A stretch of 64,000 nucleotides of DNA from G942493275 sp942493275 (GTDB taxonomy: Bacteria > Actinomycetota > Coriobacteriia > Anaerosomatales > PHET01), in contig OW818687.1 in NCBI GenBank assembly GCA_942493275.1, positions 558,001 to 622,000 on the forward strand. Reading direction: 5' to 3'. A program made the translations under genes and the position numbers. Each line of letters begins with the position of its first letter. Position 1 is the stretch's first letter. The notes beneath the pieces are model-generated. The model had not been told where the DNA came from. It saw only the letters and a list, made by a program, of their open reading frames with translations, and searched no databases. Below are positions 1 to 7,720 of the stretch, piece after piece.

Positions 1-134
1 TGACCGGTGAAGGTCGACTTCTTGATGAACCACTCCTCGGGGATCAGCCCCTTGCGCTTCCAGCGGTAGAGCTGGCCGTAACTGATCCCGGTCTGCTGGA
101 GCAGCTCCTTCTTCGAGATGAGTTCGCTGTCCAT
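1..134 (-). CDS. DUF4004/YhbD-like helix-turn-helix protein, 3' part missing
   Basis: The minus strand opens with an ATG at 134 and reads without a stop to the window edge. The visible 44 residues contain the segment ISYGQLYRWKRKGLIPEEWF, a MerR-like winged-helix start typical of the DUF4004 (YhbD) family. It lies just downstream of the PspC gene on the same strand, so it may be the third gene of that operon and could regulate it; that role is inference. The C-terminal part lies outside the window. Confidence 0.75.
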   Translation of the reverse strand, partial: MDSELISKKELLQQTGISYGQLYRWKRKGLIPEEWFIKKSTFTG

Positions 135-146
135 CGTGTTCGCCTC

Positions 147-596
147 CTAGCCGACCGGCGGCGCGGGCGGGGCGGGGACATCCGAGACGGTCGCCCACGC
201 GGCGGGCTCCTCCGGGATGGCGAACAGCGCCACCGCGTAGAAGACGAGCGCCGGCCACACGCCGACCACGAGCGCGAGGACCATGAACGCGACGCGAGCG
301 ACCATCGGGTCGAACCCGAGCCTCGTCGCGATGCCGCCGAGGACTCCGCCGATCATCCGGCTGGAGCGCGAGCGGTGGAGCGATCCGGTGTAGGACGCTG
401 GCCGGCGGCGGGCCAGGATCAGCACGCCGGCTGCGACGAGCAGCAGAGGCCAGCCGACCTGCGACAGCCCGTGCAGCACGTACCCGAGCGGCTGGACGAA
501 CGGCACCACGATGCGCTCGAACAGCATCCAGATGCCGAGAACCACCAGCCCGATGCCCGCGAGGGCGATGAATCCGTTGCGCGATCGATCATTCAT
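147..596 (-). CDS. PspC-domain membrane protein
   Basis: A 149-residue protein. Two hydrophobic helices fill residues 9-62, followed by a basic linker and a PspC domain (about residues 73-130) with the motif MIGGVLGGIATRLGFDP and a final transmembrane pair. PspC-family proteins sit in the membrane and sense envelope stress. The ATG at 596 was chosen because the domain begins just after it and it lies 14 bases downstream of the preceding gene. It is probably co-transcribed with the gene at 611-1123. A longer upstream reading frame in the same phase is only a shadow of the neighbour. Confidence 0.85.
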   Translation of the reverse strand: MNDRSRNGFIALAGIGLVVLGIWMLFERIVVPFVQPLGYVLHGLSQVGWPLLLVAAGVLILARRRPASYTGSLHRSRSSRMIGGVLGGIATRLGFDPMVARVAFMVLALVVGVWPALVFYAVALFAIPEEPAAWATVSDVPAPPAPPVG

Positions 597-610
597 CGAA
601 AGGTTCCTTT

Positions 611-1123
611 CTAGCGGAGGACGGTGAGAAGGACGGTATCGATGACAGGGAGCTCTATAGGCATTCCGGTGACGGTGGTGGCGGCCGCATACGCGATCGC
701 GACCCACACCACGACAGGCGCGGCAGCCTTGAGCCACGGCGAATCGGCGGCCTGACCGAGCATCGCGAGGCCGCCCATCACGAGCAGCGCCGGCCACAGC
801 GCGAGCGCGGTGAGCCACATCTCCCAGCCGATGTAGCCGGTTGTGCAGCCCAACAGGATCGCGCCGATGAACACGGTGCCGAACCCCTCCGAGACGCGCT
901 CGATCCCCCAGCCCTCTTTGCCCGGAGTCACCATCTGGATGGCGCCTGCGAGCATGATCAGGGCCGGCCACAGCGCCCACCACACGAGCCCCGGAACGAA
1001 CTGCGCGGCGAGCAAGAGCGCTCCCGCGGCTATGAGTATGATTCCCGTGACGATCGAGCCGCTGCGAAGCGCGCTGCCCCCAGCCACGCTGGTGGGCGCT
1101 GACTCCTGGTAACCGTATGACAT
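611..1123 (-). CDS. DUF5668-like multi-spanning membrane protein
   Basis: A 170-residue protein starting at the ATG at 1123. Four or five hydrophobic segments (roughly residues 25-45, 50-65, 82-100, 105-122 and 132-150) carry the repeated LALWPALLVMGG / ALWPALIMLAG pattern of the LiaF/DUF5668 transmembrane repeat. Such proteins accompany PspC domains in actinobacterial envelope-stress operons, which matches the next gene. It is the first gene after a well-formed promoter and dyad at 1203-1231. Function beyond envelope homeostasis is unknown. Confidence 0.7.
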   Translation of the reverse strand: MSYGYQESAPTSVAGGSALRSGSIVTGIILIAAGALLLAAQFVPGLVWWALWPALIMLAGAIQMVTPGKEGWGIERVSEGFGTVFIGAILLGCTTGYIGWEMWLTALALWPALLVMGGLAMLGQAADSPWLKAAAPVVVWVAIAYAAATTVTGMPIELPVIDTVLLTVLR

Positions 1124-1202
1124 CGTGTTCCCGCCTCGTTTCGTGCCTGCACGCTCGTTCGGCGTGCCGTGCGTCCTGTACCTCATACCCCGTGCGCAAC
1201 AG

Positions 1203-1231
1203 ACCGTAACAACACATTGTTACGCTGTCAA
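1203..1231 (-). promoter_or_regulatory. Promoter with an operator-like dyad for the PspC operon
   Basis: On the minus strand a perfect -35 box TTGACA (1226-1231) is followed after 17 bases by TACGGT (1203-1208). The spacer carries a perfect inverted repeat, GTAACAA-N4-TTGTTAC (1206-1223), overlapping the -10 box. This is the usual position of a repressor operator. The regulator is not known. Confidence 0.65.
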
Positions 1232-1269
1232 CAGGGCAGAGCGAAACACTCCGGCACTTGAGCGGGGAA

Positions 1270-1806
1270 TCAGCCGGCGATGACCAGCCGGTAGTAGAGG
1301 CCCCAGCCGTAGATGAGGACCGCGAGCGGAACGCAGACCGCCAGCCAGATGCGCTCGCGGCGCAGGTACTCCTCGACGCTCACCCGATCGGCGATGCGGC
1401 GCCACGCGAGGCCGTTGGCGCGAGAAGCGAACCACGCCTGCATCCCGAAGGTGATGGCGACGACCGCGGCAGCCCCCACCGCCAGTCCTCCCCTGCCCTC
1501 GGCCGAGGCGACGACGCTATCCATGAACAGCCACATCGGCAGGAAGACCGCTCCGGCCCACTGCCCGTGCCCGGGGCCCCAGACGGGCGGCACGAGGAAC
1601 GCGGCGAGGTTGAACCTCGGGAGGTGCGGGACCTGCTCATCATCGGCCAGAACCAGCCTGCCCTGGACCACGGTCGCGTCGTGGCCACTCGGGCACGAGC
1701 CGTCCTCGGCGCGCACGACGATTCGGTTGCACACAACGCAGTAGCCGGCGACGCGCACGTCCAGCCGTGCTGCATCGGCGCCTGCGGGTGTCGGCGTCTC
1801 GGTCAC
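1270..1806 (-). CDS. Membrane protein with N-terminal zinc-ribbon-like segment (DUF2628-like)
   Basis: A 178-residue protein. Cysteines CVVC and CPSGH near residues 23-42 resemble a small metal-binding knuckle; the segment FNLAAFLVPPVWGPGHGQW and three later hydrophobic helices resemble DUF2628-type membrane proteins. The GTG at 1806 overlaps the stop of the DUF554 gene in the pattern GTGA, indicating translational coupling. Function unknown. Confidence 0.65.
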   Translation of the reverse strand: MTETPTPAGADAARLDVRVAGYCVVCNRIVVRAEDGSCPSGHDATVVQGRLVLADDEQVPHLPRFNLAAFLVPPVWGPGHGQWAGAVFLPMWLFMDSVVASAEGRGGLAVGAAAVVAITFGMQAWFASRANGLAWRRIADRVSVEEYLRRERIWLAVCVPLAVLIYGWGLYYRLVIAG

Positions 1807-2576
1807 GTGAGCAGCCACGCGATCGCCATGGCGACGAAGACCGCCGGCAGCAGGTTGCCCACCGGCAGGCGCTTGATGCCGGCCAGGTCGAGACCGATCG
1901 CCGCGATGAGCGCGCCGCCGACCGCCTCGATCGCCGAGATGAACTCGGGGGCGACCGATCCGCCTGCGAACGTGAACGCGAGCAGGGCGATGCCGCCCTG
2001 GATGATGACGAGCGGGATGACCGAGAGACCCACGCCCACACCCAGCGTCGAGGCGAGCGCGATGGAGGCCAGGCCGTCGAGCGTGGCCTTGAGGTAGAGG
2101 GTGCTGGGGTCGCCGAGACCGTCCTGGATCGAGCCGAGCACCGTCATGGCGCCCACGCAGTAGAGCAGCGAGGCGGTCACGAAGCCCTCGACGAGGGTGT
2201 GGCCCTTCTCGCCGGGCTCGTCGCCGGCCGACTTCGCTGACGGCGCGAACCACGGGATGCGGTAGGCGATCTCTTGCAGCCAGGTGCCGAATCGGTCGAG
2301 CCACCACTCGATGCGCATCGCCTCGCCGATGAGAGCGCCCAGCACGAGCGAGCCCACGAACACGAGCGCAGAGTACTTGCCGAGAGGCCCCTCGGCAGCG
2401 CCCATGTCGGCGAGCCCGCCGAGTGACATCGCGATACCGATGATGAGCGTGGACAGGCCTATGGCGCGAAACGCGGTCTCGCGCATCCGCTCGGGGATCA
2501 GATGGCCGAAGACCAGACCCACTGCGGTACCCACAAGCACCGCGACAACGTTGACGAGCACGCCCAATCCCGGCAA
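1803..2576 (-). CDS. DUF554 family membrane protein
   Basis: A 257-residue protein with about seven hydrophobic helices. Motifs such as GTAVGLVFGHLIPERMRE near the N terminus, FVTASLLYCVGAMTVLGSIQ in the middle and GIKRLPVGNLLPA at the end fit the DUF554 (YdfK/YqgA) family of putative inner-membrane transporters. The start appears to be TTG at 2576. It is coupled to the downstream membrane-protein gene and lies 26 bases after the NYN gene, so the three probably form an operon. Substrate unknown. Confidence 0.85.
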   Translation of the reverse strand: MPGLGVLVNVVAVLVGTAVGLVFGHLIPERMRETAFRAIGLSTLIIGIAMSLGGLADMGAAEGPLGKYSALVFVGSLVLGALIGEAMRIEWWLDRFGTWLQEIAYRIPWFAPSAKSAGDEPGEKGHTLVEGFVTASLLYCVGAMTVLGSIQDGLGDPSTLYLKATLDGLASIALASTLGVGVGLSVIPLVIIQGGIALLAFTFAGGSVAPEFISAIEAVGGALIAAIGLDLAGIKRLPVGNLLPAVFVAMAIAWLLT

Positions 2577-2602
2577 AGCCCACCCCTGCTTCCCGCCGCC
2601 CG

Positions 2603-3100
2603 CTAGCGCGAACGGCCCTCGTTATCCTCATCGAGCCAGAGCTCAGAGAGCTCGGCGGTGATGTCCTTCGCTCCCCGAGGGAGCCCCTCATCCTCGCGCG
2701 CCACCTGCGGGCGACCTGCTCGGCCAGCGGGCTTGACGGCCTGGAAGCAGACCGCGGCGTCGCGAAACGCCGCGTGCCGCCCCACATCCTGCGACAGCCG
2801 GGCCCTCAGGCGCATGTCGTCGGTGACGACGGTGACCTGCCCCTTGACCGCGGACGCACGCCTCACGATCTCGTCGTCGGCGTCGGCGGCGTAGACCACC
2901 TTCACCGCGCCGACAGTCTCGGAGGAAGCCCCCAGATTACCGCGTGCGTCGAACACGACCACGATCGCCCCCGTGCCGAGGATCGCCTTTCCCGACGTTC
3001 CGAGGCGCGCGACGAGCACATCGCGCTGCCCCTCCTTGGAGAGGGCCGATACTTCGGGGTCACGCATGGTGACGTTGTAGCCGTCTACGAGGAAGAGCAT
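2603..3100 (-). CDS. NYN/PIN-like ribonuclease of the YacP/Rae1 type
   Basis: A 165-residue protein beginning MLFLVDGYNVT, the signature N terminus of NYN-domain proteins with the first metal-binding aspartate. Further acidic residues occur in VVVFDARG and VVYAADADDEIVRR, and VTVVTDDMRLR supplies another. This matches the YacP/Rae1 group of small endoribonucleases that act on ribosome-associated mRNA. The ATG at 3100 is preferred over the much longer upstream reading frame, which is a shadow of the TetR gene. First gene of the 3100-1270 operon. Confidence 0.8.
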   Translation of the reverse strand: MLFLVDGYNVTMRDPEVSALSKEGQRDVLVARLGTSGKAILGTGAIVVVFDARGNLGASSETVGAVKVVYAADADDEIVRRASAVKGQVTVVTDDMRLRARLSQDVGRHAAFRDAAVCFQAVKPAGRAGRPQVAREDEGLPRGAKDITAELSELWLDEDNEGRSR

Positions 3101-3211
3101 GCGCCCAATCCTACTACTGGGATGACGCACGGCGAGAAATCGGGGTCCGTGGGAGGTACTTCGGGGTATCAACTGGTGGGTCCGAATCGGGTGGGGACGG
3201 AAGGCTCGCAC

Positions 3212-3802
3212 ATGGCATCTCGCACTGACGCGACACGGCGCAAGCTCTATGACGCGGCGATCGAACTGATCGGCCACAGGGGTTATGAGGACACGTCGGT
3301 CGACGACATCGTCGAGAAGGCGGGCACCGCCAAAGGCACCGTCTACTACCACTTCACCGGCAAGGCCGAGCTCGTCGAGACGATGCTGCGAGACCGCACG
3401 GGTGCGCTGATCGAGCGCTTCCACGCGATCGAGGAAGCGAACATCGACGACCCCCAGACCGGGATTCTCGAGCTCGTACGCGCTCAGATCGAGTTCCTGA
3501 CCGAGCAGGAGGCGTTCACCAAGCTCCTCATCGCGGAGCTCTGGCGCACCGACCGGCCCTGGCACTCCGTGCTCAACGAGGCGCGCAACGAACTCGTCGA
3601 CACGATCTGCCGAGAGGTGCGGCGCGGTGTCGAGGCGGGCGTCTTTCGCACCGACATCGACCCGGACTTTGGCGGCTACGCGCTCTTCGGGACGACCACG
3701 TTTGTCGCCCTGGACGCGATGACGCACCATCCCGACCGCGACAACGACGAGCTGATCGACCAGATCACGCGCCTGGCCTGGTCGGCTCTGCGCGTGTGCT
3801 GA
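3212..3802 (+). CDS. TetR/AcrR family transcriptional regulator
   Basis: A 196-residue protein. The helix-turn-helix lies at about residues 27-52 (TSVDDIVEKAGTAKGTVYYHF), as in TetR regulators, and the C-terminal two thirds would form the ligand-binding helical domain. ATG 3212 was taken because the DNA-binding domain begins a few residues later. It is immediately followed by the sugar-dehydrogenase lipoprotein gene (1-base gap), and it diverges from the NYN operon with 111 bases between, so it may control either. Confidence 0.85.
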   Translation: MASRTDATRRKLYDAAIELIGHRGYEDTSVDDIVEKAGTAKGTVYYHFTGKAELVETMLRDRTGALIERFHAIEEANIDDPQTGILELVRAQIEFLTEQEAFTKLLIAELWRTDRPWHSVLNEARNELVDTICREVRRGVEAGVFRTDIDPDFGGYALFGTTTFVALDAMTHHPDRDNDELIDQITRLAWSALRVC

Positions 3803-3803
3803 C

Positions 3804-5060
3804 GTGAGCACCCGCCGCATCCTGGCCATGCTCGCGTCGGCTGCGCTCGTGGCAGCCGCGTGCGGGTGCTCGCCGGCCGAGGAACCCGCTCCGGCACCTC
3901 AGCCCGAGCCCATAGCCGAGCCGACCTCGACGACCGAGCCGACCGCAACAGGGCAGCCGCTCCCGCTGGAGCGCATCTCGCTCGGCCTCACACCGCTCGC
4001 GCGCGGCCTCGACCAGCCGCTGTTCGTCACGCACGCGGGCGACGGCTCGGGCCGCCTGTTCGTGGTCGAGCAGACCGGTCGCATCCGGGTCCTGCGCGGC
4101 GGCTCGCTGCAGCCCGGCGCATTCCTCGACGTGAGCCAGCGCATCACCACCGGCGGCGAGCGCGGGTTGCTCGGCCTGGCGTTTTCGCCGAAGTACGCGG
4201 AGAACGGCCGCTTCTACGTGAACTACACCGACGGCAACGGCGACACCGTGGTCGCACGTTTCACCGCCGAGGACCCCGGCGCCGATCTCCCCGTGCTGGA
4301 CGGCCCGGAGATGGTGCTTCGGGTGAAGCAACCGTACGCGAACCATAACGGCGGGTGCATCGTCTTTGGCCCCGACGGCTACCTCTACGTCGGCATGGGC
4401 GATGGCGGCAGCGGCGGGGACCCCAAGGGCAACGGGCAGAACAAGCGCGTGCTGCTGGGCAAGATGCTGCGCATCGACGTCGAGTCGCCGGTGTCGGGCA
4501 CGCGCTACCGCATCCCTGCGGGCAACCCTTCCGAGAAGGACTCTGCGCTCGCCGACGAGATCTGGATGACGGGACTCAGGAACCCGTGGCGCTTCAGCTT
4601 CGACCGCGAGACGGGAGCCATGTGGATCGGCGACGTGGGCCAAGGCGACGTCGAGGAGATCGACGTCGCAGGGCCCGGTGAGAGCGGGCAGAACTGGGGC
4701 TGGAACGTGTGGGAGGGCTCGGAGGCGTTCAGGGGCGGCTCGCCGTCCAAGTCCGGTTACGACTTCCCGATCGCGGAGTACACGCACCGGCAGGGCGGGT
4801 CGGTTACCGGCGGCTACGTGTACCGCGGCAGCCGCTATCCCGCGCTCGTGGGGACGTATCTGTACGGCGACTTCGTGTCGGGCTGGGTGGGCGGCCTGCA
4901 GTGGGACGACCCCGCGGCCGACGTGCCCACTAACGCGCGCACGCGCGTGCTCATCAAGGAAGCGGGCAGCCCGTCGAGCTTCGGCGAGGACGAGAACGGC
5001 GAGCTGTACCTGTGCGACTGGGGCGGCACCGTGTATCGCATCACCGCCAAGGAGCGCTAG
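3804..5060 (+). CDS. PQQ-type glucose/sorbosone dehydrogenase-like lipoprotein
   Basis: A 418-residue exported lipoprotein. A signal peptide with a cysteine after a run of alanines lies at residues 1-22, followed by a Pro/Thr/Glu-rich linker to about 55. The rest is the six-bladed beta-propeller of the GSDH (soluble aldose sugar dehydrogenase) family, with motifs GLLGLAFSPKY, NHNGGCIVFGPDGYLY and TGLRNPWRFSFD. Known members oxidise sugars with PQQ, though many homologues have no proven activity. GTG start; co-transcribed with the TetR gene. Confidence 0.85.
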   Translation: MSTRRILAMLASAALVAAACGCSPAEEPAPAPQPEPIAEPTSTTEPTATGQPLPLERISLGLTPLARGLDQPLFVTHAGDGSGRLFVVEQTGRIRVLRGGSLQPGAFLDVSQRITTGGERGLLGLAFSPKYAENGRFYVNYTDGNGDTVVARFTAEDPGADLPVLDGPEMVLRVKQPYANHNGGCIVFGPDGYLYVGMGDGGSGGDPKGNGQNKRVLLGKMLRIDVESPVSGTRYRIPAGNPSEKDSALADEIWMTGLRNPWRFSFDRETGAMWIGDVGQGDVEEIDVAGPGESGQNWGWNVWEGSEAFRGGSPSKSGYDFPIAEYTHRQGGSVTGGYVYRGSRYPALVGTYLYGDFVSGWVGGLQWDDPAADVPTNARTRVLIKEAGSPSSFGEDENGELYLCDWGGTVYRITAKER

Positions 5061-6085
5061 AGCGCGGCCACCAGAGCGTCGACGTCCTCGGCGGTCGTGT
5101 CCCACGACGTGACCCATCGCACGAGCACTCGGCCGTTCGCGTCCGGCGTCTCATCCCACAGGTAGAAGTGGAACCTGGTCGCGAGCTCGGGAGCACGCTC
5201 GGCGTCGAGCCGCGCGAAGACCTCGTTGGCCTGCACCGGGAAGGCGACGTGGACACCGGCCGCGGTCGCACCTTCGGCGAGACGGGCCGCCATGGCGTTG
5301 GCGTTGGCCGCGCAGCGCTGCCACAGGTCGCCCTCGAACATCGCGACGAACTGGGCGCCCACGAAGCGCATCTTGCTCGCGAGTTGGGTGGACTGCTTGC
5401 GCACGTAGGCCACGTCCGAGGGCACCTGCGCGTCGCCGGTGAGCACGACCGCCTCGCCCACCATCATCCCGTTCTTGGTGCCGCCGAGGGAAAGCGCGTC
5501 CACGCCCGCCTCGGTGGTGAGTTCGCCGAGGGTGACCCCCAGCGACACGGCGGCGTTTGCGATGCGCGCGCCGTCGCAGTGGAGCAGCATGCCGTGCTCG
5601 TGGGCGACGCGAGCGAGCGCCGATATCTCGGCGGGGGTATAGACGGTGCCGAGCTCGGTGACGTTGCTGATCGAGATGATGCGCGGCTGCGCGTGGTGCT
5701 CGAAGCCGAAGCCGCGAAGGTGCGGCTCCACGAGCTCGGGGGTGAGCTTGCCGTCGGGGGTGGCGACCGGGACGAGCTTCACGCCGCCGACGCGCTCGGG
5801 CGCGCCGCACTCGTCCTGGTTGACGTGGGCCGACTCGGCGCAGATGACGCTCTCCCACGGCCGAGCGGTCGCCGCGAAGCACACGCAGTTCGCGCCGGTG
5901 CCGTTGAAAACGAGCGCGATATCCGAGTCCTCGCCGAGAAGCCCGTGCAGCACGCTCGTTGCCCGCTCGGTCCACGGGTCGGCGCCGTAGGCGTGAGCGT
6001 GGCCGTCACTGGCCTGGGCGATGGCGGCGAGCACCTCGGGGTGCACGCCTGCGTGATTGTCAGAGCCGAATCCGCGCCAAGTCAC
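5057..6085 (-). CDS. Low-specificity L-threonine aldolase family, PLP-dependent
   Basis: A 342-residue fold-type I PLP enzyme. It starts TWRGFGSDNHAGVHPEVL and carries the lysine segment SLGGTKNGMM expected for Schiff-base formation, with HCDGARI about 30 residues earlier for the PLP-binding aspartate. The family cleaves L-threonine/allo-threonine to glycine and acetaldehyde. GTG at 6085 overlaps the stop of the upstream PLP gene (GTGA), so the two are coupled. Convergent to the sugar-dehydrogenase gene, with a 4-base overlap. Confidence 0.85.
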   Translation of the reverse strand: MTWRGFGSDNHAGVHPEVLAAIAQASDGHAHAYGADPWTERATSVLHGLLGEDSDIALVFNGTGANCVCFAATARPWESVICAESAHVNQDECGAPERVGGVKLVPVATPDGKLTPELVEPHLRGFGFEHHAQPRIISISNVTELGTVYTPAEISALARVAHEHGMLLHCDGARIANAAVSLGVTLGELTTEAGVDALSLGGTKNGMMVGEAVVLTGDAQVPSDVAYVRKQSTQLASKMRFVGAQFVAMFEGDLWQRCAANANAMAARLAEGATAAGVHVAFPVQANEVFARLDAERAPELATRFHFYLWDETPDANGRVLVRWVTSWDTTAEDVDALVAAL

Positions 6086-7170
6086 TCGGTATCCCCTTCC
6101 GCGAGGTCGTCAGAGACCGCCGGGCCAAAGAGCTCGTCGCAGGTGGCGACGTAGTCCTGGAGCACCGGCGGGAGCAGGGCCTCGTCGCCGGCGGGCGGCA
6201 TCGGGGCCGAGTTGTAGGTGTCGATGAACGCGACCTCGGCACCGTCGAGCATGCCGGCCGCCGAGTCCGCGAGCAGGGCGCAGAACGCCTTGCCGGTGTA
6301 GGTGGTCTCGAGCTTCATGCCCGCCGCGCTCGCGACTTCGACCGCCGAGAGGGTCTCGGGCGTGACGATGCCGTAGCCGGGCTCGAAGTGGTCGTGGCGC
6401 AGCTCGAACGCGAGGTCGCGAAACGCGATGTCGGGCACGGATGCGTCGACCGAGCGCAGCAGCGCGATCGTCTCGGCCGCGAGTTTCTCGGCGAAGGCGT
6501 CGTTGGCGACCTCGCCGGGGGTGACCCGGATGGCCGAGACGCGCGTGGACGAACCCAGGAGCGCGAACCCGATCGCGAGTCCGATCGCGGTGCCGAGGGT
6601 GCCGCCGGCGACGTAGACGCGGTCCACGTGCGCCTGCTCGGCGATCTCGAAGGCGGCGTTGACGTAGCCGATGGCGCCGAGCGCGCTGGTGCCGCCCATC
6701 GGGATCACGTAGGGCTCGGCGCCGTCGCGGGCCTCGAGCGCCCGCATCGCTTCGACCGCGGCGCGGCGGCCGTCCCAACCGTCGACGGTGTGGATGACGG
6801 TGCCGAGACCGGCGTGCGCGCGCAGGGTGCGCGCGGCGAACGGACCCGGGTCCTGCGGCGAGAGCACCACGTGCGGCTCGAGGCCGAGCGCGGTTGCGTG
6901 CACGGCGGTCGCGAGCGCGTGGTTGGAGCCGTAGGCGCCGAAGGTGATGACGGCGCGGCGCTTCTCGGCAAGTGCGGTGCCGAGGAGGAACTCGAGCTTG
7001 CGGACCTTGTTGCCGCCGTAGAGCTCAGAGGTGAGGTCGTCTCGCTTGACCAGCAGCGCACGATCGAGACCGTCGACGTGCACGGATTCGAGCGGCGTGG
7101 GAAGCGCACACAGTGCGACGCGCGCAAACTCGGCGGTTCCGGGGAACCGCTGCACAAGCGGCAGGATCAT
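6082..7170 (-). CDS. D-cysteine desulfhydrase / ACC deaminase family PLP enzyme
   Basis: A 362-residue fold-type II PLP protein. The segment LVKRDDLTSELYGGNKVRKLEFLLG holds the PLP lysine (GGNKVRKLE) and is typical of the ACC deaminase/D-cysteine desulfhydrase family; ITFGAYGSNHALATA gives the Ser-Asn-His active-site loop, and VAGGTLGTAIGL the phosphate-binding loop. Members deaminate small D-amino acids or release sulfide from D-cysteine. Exact substrate cannot be told from sequence. ATG start; coupled to the threonine aldolase gene. Confidence 0.8.
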   Translation of the reverse strand: MILPLVQRFPGTAEFARVALCALPTPLESVHVDGLDRALLVKRDDLTSELYGGNKVRKLEFLLGTALAEKRRAVITFGAYGSNHALATAVHATALGLEPHVVLSPQDPGPFAARTLRAHAGLGTVIHTVDGWDGRRAAVEAMRALEARDGAEPYVIPMGGTSALGAIGYVNAAFEIAEQAHVDRVYVAGGTLGTAIGLAIGFALLGSSTRVSAIRVTPGEVANDAFAEKLAAETIALLRSVDASVPDIAFRDLAFELRHDHFEPGYGIVTPETLSAVEVASAAGMKLETTYTGKAFCALLADSAAGMLDGAEVAFIDTYNSAPMPPAGDEALLPPVLQDYVATCDELFGPAVSDDLAEGDTE

Positions 7171-7231
7171 CGGACCTCCCAGGCGAGGGACGGACCCGTC
7201 TATCCTACCGTTTCACGCGCGCGTGCGCGGA

Positions 7232-7651
7232 TCAGACCGCCCAGTCCCGCCTGATGTGCAGGTTGGAGAGGTAGTCCTGGCGCACGGCGTTGCTCGTGTC
7301 GAGCTTCTCGAGCGCGTCGTCGACCGAGCGCAGTCGCTCGCTCATCTTGGTGAGCACCTGGCGCACGAACGGGTCCGCGGTCAGGCGATCGAACTCCGCA
7401 GGCGAGACCCACCTGACCTCCACGGGCGTGACCGCCTCGACACTCGCCGACCTGGGCCGGTGATCGAACAGCGCCATCTCACCGAAGAAGTCCCCGTGGC
7501 CGAGCACCGCGAGCGTGGTCTCGTGACCCTCTTTCGACCTGAAGATGCGCACCCTGCCGGTCAAGATCACGTACATCCCGTCGCCGCGATCGCCTTCACT
7601 GAAGATCCGCGCGCCTTCCCGGTAGTGCCGCACCGTGACGTCCCCGGACAT
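7232..7651 (-). CDS. Cyclic-nucleotide-binding (Crp-like sensor) domain protein
   Basis: A 139-residue protein consisting of one cNMP-binding beta-roll. HYREGARIFSEGDRGDGMYVIL and GDFFGEMALFDHRPRSASVEA are the classic phosphate-binding-cassette motifs, with Glu and Arg in place. No helix-turn-helix follows, so it is not a Crp-type activator by itself. ATG 7651 was chosen over the GTG at 7675 because the AAAGGGGG ribosome-binding site lies between them, just upstream of the ATG. Confidence 0.85.
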   Translation of the reverse strand: MSGDVTVRHYREGARIFSEGDRGDGMYVILTGRVRIFRSKEGHETTLAVLGHGDFFGEMALFDHRPRSASVEAVTPVEVRWVSPAEFDRLTADPFVRQVLTKMSERLRSVDDALEKLDTSNAVRQDYLSNLHIRRDWAV

Positions 7652-7720
7652 TGGCTGCCCCCTTTCCGAGAACACAAGGTACCTGTGACTCTACCCGCGC
7701 CACGGGTCGGCGATGCGCGC

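Noticed and set aside
147..1217. Very long open frames on the opposite strand or in other phases (for example 1270-2787, 2603-3829, 3765-5117, 5012-6154, 57734-58270)
   Set aside because: They are GC-driven shadows: low-complexity Arg/Ala/Pro-rich translations without motifs that overlap genes with clear family signatures.
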